Shown here: in pieces, positions 5,764 to 10,117 of the stretch | Position numbering within the stretch: position 1 is the stretch's first letter | Layout of the letters: the number at the start of each line of letters is the position of its first letter | From: Aquifex sp. | Lineage (GTDB): Bacteria; Aquificota; Aquificia; Aquificales; Aquificaceae | Direction: 5' to 3' | Assembly: GCA_015487405.1 (NCBI GenBank) | Contig: WFPV01000183.1 | Location: 1-10,117, forward strand | DNA length: 10,117 nt | The notes under the pieces: model-generated | What the model saw: the letters and a program-made list of their open reading frames with translations, nothing else | Told to the model about the DNA's origin: nothing | Databases searched by the model: none | Program-made: the position numbers and the translations under genes

Positions 5764-6241
5764 GAAAGCCGTCTCTGAGCTAAAGATAGAGAGAGTCAAG
5801 AAGGAAGAACTTCCTCAGCTTATAGATGTATATTTAAAAGCTTACAAGGGCTTGGAGGAATACGCCTACACCCACCCGGAGGACGTGAAGAGCTACCTAA
5901 ACTGGCTCTGGAACAGGGACAGCAAAGGCTTCTTTGTCGCTAAGGTGGGGGACAAGATTGTCGGATTCGTGGCGGGGGACGCCAACTGGTTCAGCAAGAG
6001 GGAGAAAAAACGAGTAGGGGCTATACACGAGATTGTGGTGCTTCCCGAATATCAGGGACAGGGGATAGGAAAAGTCCTCATGGAGAAAGTTCTTAACTAC
6101 TTCAAGGAGAAGGGACTGGATACGGCAGAACTCTGGGTGGGGGATGAGAATAAGAGAGCCTTTGAGTTTTATAAACGCTTTGGTTTTCAGCAGAACGGGA
6201 GGTATAACTACTGGGTCAGGATGACTAAGAAGCTGACATGA
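5756..6241 (+). CDS. GNAT-family N-acetyltransferase
   Basis: This 161-residue protein has the GNAT fold and should transfer an acetyl group from acetyl-CoA to an amine; the substrate is unknown. The acetyl-CoA pyrophosphate loop is clear: HEIVVLPEYQGQGIGKVL (91-108) has the Q-x-x-G-x-G/A pattern at Q100-G105. The C-terminal motif B block NKRAFEFYKRFGFQ is at 132-145. The order resembles RimI-like enzymes acting on protein N-termini, but this could equally be a small-molecule acetyltransferase. The ATG at 5756 has AAGGAG only 2 bases upstream, unusually close. The stop overlaps the next ATG by 4 bases. It sits between lolA and a membrane protein, with no obvious functional tie. Confidence 0.9.
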   Translation: MGEKAVSELKIERVKKEELPQLIDVYLKAYKGLEEYAYTHPEDVKSYLNWLWNRDSKGFFVAKVGDKIVGFVAGDANWFSKREKKRVGAIHEIVVLPEYQGQGIGKVLMEKVLNYFKEKGLDTAELWVGDENKRAFEFYKRFGFQQNGRYNYWVRMTKKLT

Positions 6242-6738
6242 AGGAAAGGGAAATGGAAAGAAAGCTGGAAGATATGGACAGGAGGCTTGAAGACATTGAG
6301 GAGAAAATTACGGAGCTCTTTAACGATTACGAGAACTCCAAGAAGGAGCAGACTCTAAAGCTTGCGGACCTCGTTCAGGAGCTCATAGGTGCTCTTATAA
6401 TAGCCCTCCCTTTTTCTTTAACGGAGGAAATCTGGGAGCTCGCAAACCGATTGAGCCTCGGCAGAGTCCTTTTCATATTTCTCATAACTGTCGTTATGGT
6501 TTACCTGTTTCTCAGATTTTCTAAGCTCCAGAACTGGGCTATGCAAAACGTTTTAGGGTTTATCCCCATACGTTTAATTACAAGCTTGGGCGTTTCCCTG
6601 ATGGTTTCTTTCTTTTCTATACTCCTGTTCGGAATCTATCCGGACTTTTTAAACAGTCCCGAGCAGGTGGTTAAAGCGACGCTGCTGGTTACAACCTTTG
6701 CGGTAATAGGTAGCTTGGGAGTAGATATGGCAAAATAG
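6238..6738 (+). CDS. Integral membrane protein, DUF2391-like, with N-terminal coiled coil
   Basis: Residues 1-40 are a charged coiled coil (ERKLEDMDRRLEDIEEKITE). Hydrophobic helices follow at about 45-62, 75-93, 110-132 and 143-163. The segment LIGALIIALPFSLTEEIWEL (49-68) resembles the 'aGallfslPllftmEvW' opening of the DUF2391/TIGR02587 membrane family, whose function is unknown. The protein is 166 residues, and the coiled coil would lie in the cytosol if the first helix inserts N-in. It is coupled to the acetyltransferase by an ATGA overlap and has no good Shine-Dalgarno of its own. Family assignment is from memory of the pattern, so moderate. Confidence 0.72.
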   Translation: MKEREMERKLEDMDRRLEDIEEKITELFNDYENSKKEQTLKLADLVQELIGALIIALPFSLTEEIWELANRLSLGRVLFIFLITVVMVYLFLRFSKLQNWAMQNVLGFIPIRLITSLGVSLMVSFFSILLFGIYPDFLNSPEQVVKATLLVTTFAVIGSLGVDMAK

Positions 6739-6740
6739 TT

Positions 6741-6746
6741 TATACT
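6741..6746 (+). promoter_or_regulatory. Candidate internal -10 element
   Basis: TATACT lies in the 18-base gap after the DUF2391-like gene and ends 10 bases before the next ATG, which has no Shine-Dalgarno. It could give the lipid/ybaB/recR part its own near-leaderless transcript. No -35 is convincing. Confidence 0.3.
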
Positions 6747-6756
6747 TTAACCTTAA

Positions 6757-7347
6757 ATGAGCTTTCTAACGAGAAGATTAAAGCCCTTCTACGAAGAACT
6801 TCTTACACCCCTTACCTCTCTCGCCCAGCGTCTGAACCTCAGTCCTTCTGCGATCACGGTGGGAGGATTCATTCTTGCTTGTGTGGGCTCTTACTTCCTT
6901 TACTTGGGAAGCGTTCTTTTGGGAATATTGTTTCTTATATTGGGAGCCTTTGCCGACAGCATAGACGGTGCCATCGCAAGGAGGAGCAACAGGGTCTCCC
7001 CTTTCGGTGCCTTTTTGGACTCCACGATGGATAGGTTCTCAGATGCGGCTCCCTTTACTGCTTTGGGACTTAAATTTTCTAATCACTCCGACGAAGTCGG
7101 CGTCCTATTATCTTTCTTAGCTTTAATATCTTCCTTCGGGGTTAGCTACACGAGGGCAAGAGCGGAAAGTCTCGGAGTTAAAGGGCTTGGCGGGATGTTT
7201 GAGAGGACGGAGCGGTGGGTCGTTCTCATCTTGGGGCTCTTGACGGGCTTCGTTAAGGAGGCTCTCTTTATAATCTTTGTTGGTTCAACGATTACAATTA
7301 TCCAGAGAATATTGGAAACCAAAAGAAAGCTCGGAGGTCGGTTATGA
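6757..7347 (+). CDS. CDP-alcohol phosphatidyltransferase, inositol-phosphate-synthase-like
   Basis: Enzymes of this class move a CDP-linked diacyl- or dialkylglycerol onto a small alcohol to form a phospholipid head group, inside the cytoplasmic membrane. The full signature is present: D67-x2-D70-G71-x2-A74-R75-x8-G84-x3-D88-x3-D92, including all four metal-binding or catalytic Asp. Several hydrophobic helices flank it. Downstream, YTRARAESLGVKGLGGMFERTER (131-153, two adjoining stretches) looks more like archaetidylinositol- and phosphatidylinositol-phosphate synthases than like bacterial PgsA. I therefore infer an inositol-phosphate acceptor, with glycerol 3-phosphate as the main alternative. 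Length is 196 residues, normal. The C-terminal codons overlap the ybaB ATG by 4 bases. Confidence 0.88.
   Translation: MSFLTRRLKPFYEELLTPLTSLAQRLNLSPSAITVGGFILACVGSYFLYLGSVLLGILFLILGAFADSIDGAIARRSNRVSPFGAFLDSTMDRFSDAAPFTALGLKFSNHSDEVGVLLSFLALISSFGVSYTRARAESLGVKGLGGMFERTERWVVLILGLLTGFVKEALFIIFVGSTITIIQRILETKRKLGGRL
7333..7338 (+). promoter_or_regulatory. ybaB Shine-Dalgarno
   Basis: GGAGGT lies 5 bases before the ybaB ATG at 7344, inside the end of the phosphatidyltransferase gene, and supports that start. Confidence 0.6.
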
Positions 7348-7640
7348 ACATCTTTGACATGATGAAGCAATTCAAGAACTTCAAGGACACCATGGAGGAA
7401 ATCAAGGAAGAGCTCAGAAGAGAGAAGGAAATCTTGGAAAAGGATGGAGTTGAGATAGTGTTCAACGGGCTTGGAGAAATCGTAAGTATTGAGTTTAAAG
7501 AGGATAAAAACTGTAATGAAGTGAAGCAGACGCTCATAGAGCTCATAAACCAGGCTCAGGATATCTCCCGGGATAAGATGAAGGAGGTTATGAACAGACG
7601 CTTCGGGGGGCTTTTGGGAGGTTTAGGGCTTGGGCTTTGA
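7344..7640 (+). CDS. ybaB: YbaB/EbfC family nucleoid-associated protein
   Basis: YbaB/EbfC proteins are small dimeric DNA-binding proteins that coat the nucleoid. The 98 residues show the family layout: an N-terminal helix MNIFDMMKQFKNFKDTMEEI followed by a charged helix. A central sheet reads VEIVFNGLGEIVSIEFKED (36-54), then a helix LIELINQAQDISRDKMKEVM and a Gly-rich tail (FGGLLGGLGLGL), in place of the usual 'Gm.glPGm...' tail. Placement directly before recR is conserved in many bacteria and strongly supports both calls. Coupling is tight: the ATG overlaps the previous stop by 4 bases, and the recR TTG start overlaps its last 11 bases. Confidence 0.92.
   Translation: MNIFDMMKQFKNFKDTMEEIKEELRREKEILEKDGVEIVFNGLGEIVSIEFKEDKNCNEVKQTLIELINQAQDISRDKMKEVMNRRFGGLLGGLGLGL
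7616..7622 (+). promoter_or_regulatory. recR Shine-Dalgarno deciding a TTG start
   Basis: GGGAGGT ends 7 bases before TTG 7630. No ATG lies early in the RecR frame. A second TTG at 7660 follows another GGAGGT (7641-7646) at 13 bases, but that distance is too long and would cut into the N-terminal helix. TTG 7630 is the best start. Confidence 0.6.
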
Positions 7641-8238
7641 GGAGGTCTTTCCCAAAGCCTTGAAGGATGCTCTTGAGAGCATAACGAAGATTCCCACCTA
7701 CGGGGAGAGGGGGGCGAGCAGGTTTATGTATAACCTCCTGAAACTCCCGAAGGAGGAGAGGAAGAAGGTAGCAAAAGCTATACTTCAAGCGGTAGAGGTC
7801 TTGAGACCTTGTAGGGAGTGCTTCCTTATCACAGACCGGGAAGTCTGTCCCATTTGCTCGGACGAGCGAAGGAGCAAGAAGTTTATCTGCGTGGTGGAAG
7901 AAAGTCAGGACGCCTACGCCATAGAAAGGCTGGAGCGTTATAAAGGGGTTTACCACGTTCTGCAGGGTAGGATAGCTCCCTTGGAAGGGATTTCCGCGGA
8001 GGACCTCACCATAGACAAACTTATGGAGAGGATAGAGAGGTATCAACCGAAAGAGGTGATACTCGCTACCAATCCGAACGTTGAGGGAGAAGCCACTGCC
8101 AACTATATAGCTTCCCTCATAAAGAGACGCTTTCCCTCCGTAAAGGTGACGAGAACCGCCTACGGCTTTCAGTTCGGAAGCCTGATAGAGTTTGCGGACG
8201 AATACTCCTTAGAGAAATCCCTAGAAAACAGGAAGTAA
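7630..8238 (+). CDS. recR: Recombination mediator RecR
   Basis: RecR works with RecO (and RecF) to load RecA on SSB-coated single-stranded DNA during gap repair. With the TTG start it has 202 residues, standard length. Domains in order: an N-terminal helix-hairpin-helix region (ITKIPTYGERGASRFMYNLL, 18-37), a Cys4 zinc site C61-x2-C64 and C73-x2-C76, then a Toprim domain starting KFICVVEESQDAYAIER. The family strings YHVLQGRIAPLEGI and LATNPNVEGEATANYIA are present. The hairpin turn reads PTYGERGAS instead of the usual PGIGPKSA, and the C-terminal block reads GFQFGSLIEFADEYSL rather than G.P.G..LEYADE.TL, so both ends are divergent. The last 70 bases overlap the ChaN-like gene tail to tail. 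Confidence 0.95.
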   Translation: MGFEEVFPKALKDALESITKIPTYGERGASRFMYNLLKLPKEERKKVAKAILQAVEVLRPCRECFLITDREVCPICSDERRSKKFICVVEESQDAYAIERLERYKGVYHVLQGRIAPLEGISAEDLTIDKLMERIERYQPKEVILATNPNVEGEATANYIASLIKRRFPSVKVTRTAYGFQFGSLIEFADEYSLEKSLENRK

Positions 8239-8996
8239 AAACGCTCTTCCTCGTCGGGATATAGTATAGCCTGTTTTACTTCTGGATATAACTTCTGTAG
8301 AACGTAAGGGATACCATATCCCTTGTAAAGATGGCCTTTTCCTACTATAACAACTATCTTGTGATCAGGATATAGAAGTAAAACTTTCAGTAGCCTATAT
8401 GCCATCCCGTTATCCCACGCGGTCTGAATATCTAAAAAACGTTTCCAGCTTATCTCTACGTTGTGTCTTTCTAAGGACTTTCTTAGAAAATTTTCATACT
8501 CTTGTGGGGGATAAATTACCCTTGGAGGAATAAGTGGGGATTTTACTTTTTCTAAGCCTTTTTTGCGGATTTCCTTTCTTAGCTCATCTGGGATATTCAG
8601 AGCAAGTATTTTTATTCCATGTTTTTCCGCAAATCTCCATATCGGACTATAGAATTTTGTATCCACTCGCCATCGTTTTTTGTATTCAGTTTTTTCTATC
8701 ATCTCCTCTTCAGAGATTTCTCCTTCTACATAAAGATCCAAAGCCTCCTGAAAAGGTTGCTGGAAAGCTTCCATAGCAATTATAAGTTTTTTTTCTTTCT
8801 TAAAGAGTTCCTCTATTATTTTTAACTGCATATCGTGGATTTCCTTACTAGTGTGAACCTCACCTATGTAAATAACTTGATAATTCAATAAATCTTCTAT
8901 GAGATCTTGAAAATCTATATGTTTAAAGAAAAACCACTGAGAGGAGAAACTAAGTGAAAAGAATAAAAGGATACAAAGGAAGATACTTTTCAACAA
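8169..8996 (-). CDS. ChaN-like exported protein (haem-binding uptake/Tiki fold family)
   Basis: The 275 residues begin with a signal peptide or anchor (hydrophobic 3-18, then SSQW); there is no lipobox Cys at the cleavage site. The ChaN/Tiki-type signature follows: YIGEVHTSKEIHDMQ (43-57) with E46, H48, H54 and Q57, then MEAFQQPFQEALDLY (75-89), QTAWDNGMA (191-199) and GKGHLYKGYGIP (219-230) with H222. ChaN is known to bind haem and related members are peptidase-like; the actual substrate here is unknown. The start is TTG at 8996 (a second TTG is the next codon), with only a weak AAGGTAGGG upstream. The gene is visibly AT-richer than its neighbours, and the last 22 codons run into recR on the other strand. 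Confidence 0.82.
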   Translation of the reverse strand: MLKSIFLCILLFFSLSFSSQWFFFKHIDFQDLIEDLLNYQVIYIGEVHTSKEIHDMQLKIIEELFKKEKKLIIAMEAFQQPFQEALDLYVEGEISEEEMIEKTEYKKRWRVDTKFYSPIWRFAEKHGIKILALNIPDELRKEIRKKGLEKVKSPLIPPRVIYPPQEYENFLRKSLERHNVEISWKRFLDIQTAWDNGMAYRLLKVLLLYPDHKIVVIVGKGHLYKGYGIPYVLQKLYPEVKQAILYPDEEERFYFLFSRDFSKEYSSANSIRLPN

Positions 8997-9007
8997 TTTA
9001 CCCTACC

Positions 9008-9274
9008 TTATATATTAAAACTTCTTCTGGAATTTCCTAGGTTCATTTGTGAAAGCCAAATACTTTCTGTAATAACCCATTTCTTGTCTCTTTCCGTGGA
9101 CTTGTGTTCTTTCCTAATTATCGTAGCTCCGAATTTTTCTTCCTTGTTCCCAAGGCTTTCTCCGATCTCGTAGAGTTCTTTCTTTAGGTCTTTCATACTT
9201 TTAGGAATATATTCGAAGCTTTTCTTTACCTTCTCTATTCTATTCCTTAACTTTCCAATTTCTCGCGATACCAT
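9008..9274 (-). CDS. Small coiled-coil protein of unknown function
   Basis: From the ATG at 9274 the frame has 88 residues. That start is chosen because AGGAGGTG sits 5 bases before it; an in-frame ATG at 9292 lies upstream of this ribosome site and is unlikely. The first 50 residues are a strongly charged helix or coiled coil (REIGKLRNRIEKVKKSFEY, then MKDLKKELYEIGESLGNKEE). The last 30 residues are Ser/Asn/Trp-rich and less regular, and a second frame is open beside them (see findings), so the C-terminus may be wrong or altered. I recognise no family. It ends 11 bases before the ChaN-like gene, so the two are likely one transcript. Base content is AT-rich like that gene. Confidence 0.65.
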   Translation of the reverse strand: MVSREIGKLRNRIEKVKKSFEYIPKSMKDLKKELYEIGESLGNKEEKFGATIIRKEHKSTERDKKWVITESIWLSQMNLGNSRRSFNI

Positions 9275-9279
9275 CTTTA

Positions 9280-9287
9280 CACCTCCT
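9280..9287 (-). promoter_or_regulatory. Shine-Dalgarno fixing the start of the coiled-coil gene
   Basis: AGGAGGTG reads on the minus strand 5 bases before ATG 9274, the best ribosome site in this part of the window. It decides the start against the earlier ATG at 9292. Confidence 0.65.
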
Positions 9288-9303
9288 GTCATAACTTTAA
9301 TTT

Positions 9304-9309
9304 TAAAAT
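9304..9309 (+). promoter_or_regulatory. Candidate -10 element for the YjbQ run
   Basis: TAAAAT ends 10 bases before the ATG at 9320. It lies in a palindromic TTTTAAAA within the 45-base divergent gap, so promoters for both directions are probably here. Only a weak AGGA precedes the ATG. Confidence 0.35.
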
Positions 9310-9319
9310 GTTATAGGAA

Positions 9320-9721
9320 ATGGGAGAGGTTATAAGGGTAAGAACCACGAAACACACCAGCATCGTAAACATAACTCCCCAGGTTAGGGAAGTTGTTAGG
9401 AAGTCCGGTGTTAAGGAAGGTGTCTGTGTAGTTTACGTTCCTCACACTACCGCCTGCGTCTTCGTGAACGAGGGCGCAGACCCCGACGTTGTCAGGGATA
9501 TAGTCTACGCTCTGGAAAAGCTCATTCCTTGGGAAGACCCCGCTTACGCCCACATGGAGGGTAACTCCGCCGCCCACATCAGAAGCGCCATCATAGGAAA
9601 CTCCCGAATAATCCCTATAATTAACGGGGAGCTCGCTCTGGGAACGTGGGAGTCCGTGTTTCTTGCTGACTTTGACGGACCCAGGGAGCGTAAAGTAATC
9701 GTGAAAATCTTTAAGGAGTAG
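9320..9721 (+). CDS. yjbQ: YjbQ/UPF0047 family protein (secondary thiamine-phosphate synthase-like)
   Basis: Members of this family form small trimeric barrels. Some have weak thiamine-phosphate synthase activity in vitro, and the physiological role is unsettled. The 133 residues are one full domain with all signature blocks: VPHTTACVFVNEGADPDV (40-57), HMEGNSAAHI (78-87) with H78 and H86 as likely metal or catalytic ligands, LALGTWESVF (105-114) and DFDGPRERKV (117-126). The usual LGTWQ is LGTWE here. The gene leads a plus run; its final AAGGAG codons form the ribosome site for the following protease. Only AGGA is seen before its own ATG. Confidence 0.92.
   Translation: MGEVIRVRTTKHTSIVNITPQVREVVRKSGVKEGVCVVYVPHTTACVFVNEGADPDVVRDIVYALEKLIPWEDPAYAHMEGNSAAHIRSAIIGNSRIIPIINGELALGTWESVFLADFDGPRERKVIVKIFKE
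9713..9718 (+). promoter_or_regulatory. Shine-Dalgarno deciding the GTG start of the protease
   Basis: AAGGAG, formed by the last Lys-Glu codons of the yjbQ-family gene, lies 7 bases before GTG 9726. No ATG occurs near this point in the protease frame, so GTG 9726 is the start. Confidence 0.6.
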
Positions 9722-9725
9722 TGCT

Positions 9726-10117
9726 GTGATAAGTGTAATTGCCTTTTTAATTCTTATAGGTATTCTCGTCTGGGTTCACGAGTTCGGACACTTCTTAATG
9801 GCTAAGCTCTTCAGGGTAAGGGTTGAGGTCTTTTCCATAGGCTTTGGACCTCCCCTCATTGCCAAGCGTATAGGTGAAACGGTCTATCAAGTGGCGGCTA
9901 TCCCCTTGGGGGGATACGTAAAGCTCTACGGGGAGGAGGAGAGTGTAAACGACCCTGCTGCTTTCGCCTCAAAAAAGCCCTGGCAGAAGATACTCATAGC
10001 CTTCGGGGGACCCCTTTTTAACTTCCTCCTTACGATTCTGCTCTTTACCGCCATATTCACCGCAGGTGTAGAAGTTCCTAAATACATAAAAGAGCCAGTA
10101 GTCGTCGGATACGTTGA
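9726..10117 (+). CDS. rseP: RseP-type site-2 intramembrane zinc metalloprotease (3' end cut off)
   Basis: Site-2 proteases cut transmembrane segments. RseP cleaves anti-sigma factors and leftover signal peptides in the inner membrane. The frame opens with GTG 9726 and runs off the window after about 130 residues. The first helix carries the zinc motif HEFGH at 18-22 (ILVWVHEFGHFLMAKLF). Next come FSIGFGPPL (36-44), the membrane-dipping loop AAIPLGGYVKLYGE (57-70) and the family GGPLFNF motif (94-100), followed by another membrane helix (101-114). The segment after 114 should lead into the periplasmic PDZ region, which is not shown here. It starts 4 bases after the yjbQ-family stop. Confidence 0.93.
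   Translation, partial: MISVIAFLILIGILVWVHEFGHFLMAKLFRVRVEVFSIGFGPPLIAKRIGETVYQVAAIPLGGYVKLYGEEESVNDPAAFASKKPWQKILIAFGGPLFNFLLTILLFTAIFTAGVEVPKYIKEPVVVGYV

Noticed and set aside
9275..9292. Upstream ATG at 9292 for the coiled-coil gene
   Set aside because: The strong AGGAGGTG lies downstream of it and correctly serves ATG 9274.
744..9721. A thiamine cluster made of thiO and the yjbQ-family gene
   Set aside because: The genes are 7.5 kb apart in separate runs, and no other thi gene is seen; any metabolic link is through the pathway only.

Overview
The window looks like chromosome from a hyperthermophilic Gram-negative bacterium of the Aquificales, most like Aquifex. The proteins are rich in Glu, Lys and Ile. 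Arg is mostly AGG/AGA and Ile is often ATA. A periplasmic lipoprotein carrier (LolA) and an RseP-type protease imply an outer membrane. The species is inferred from style and gene content, not from a search. I see no rRNA, tRNA, CRISPR array, insertion sequence or prophage gene.

The DNA is packed with genes and no gap exceeds about 50 bases. Genes form short runs on alternating strands. Left to right: (1) hisZ on minus, cut by the left edge. (2) A plus run of thiO and two very small membrane proteins of 58 and 33 residues. (3) pdxJ alone on minus. (4) A plus run of a macro-domain protein, a short exported HlyD-like protein and a Cys-rich 80-residue protein. (5) A minus pair of an unknown 84-residue protein and dapB. 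(6) A long plus run of lolA, a GNAT acetyltransferase, a DUF2391-like membrane protein, a CDP-alcohol phosphatidyltransferase, ybaB and recR. (7) A minus pair of a small unknown coiled-coil protein and a ChaN-like exported protein. (8) A plus pair of a YjbQ-family protein and the start of an rseP-type protease.

Within runs, most genes overlap or abut (ATGA overlaps, or stop codons inside the next Shine-Dalgarno), which suggests translational coupling. Three convergent pairs overlap at their 3' ends by 11, 4 and 70 bases, leaving no room for ordinary hairpin terminators. Several run-leading genes lack a Shine-Dalgarno but have a TATAAT-like hexamer about 7-10 bases before the start, which hints at leaderless or near-leaderless mRNAs.

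Most genes are housekeeping: histidine (hisZ), thiamine thiazole (thiO), pyridoxal phosphate (pdxJ), lysine/diaminopimelate (dapB), lipoprotein transport (lolA), membrane lipid head groups, and recombinational repair (recR with ybaB). The less explained parts are the two micro membrane proteins after thiO, the macro/HlyD-like/Cys-rich trio, the 84-residue dapB partner, and the AT-rich ChaN-like pair, whose last gene runs 70 bases into recR.
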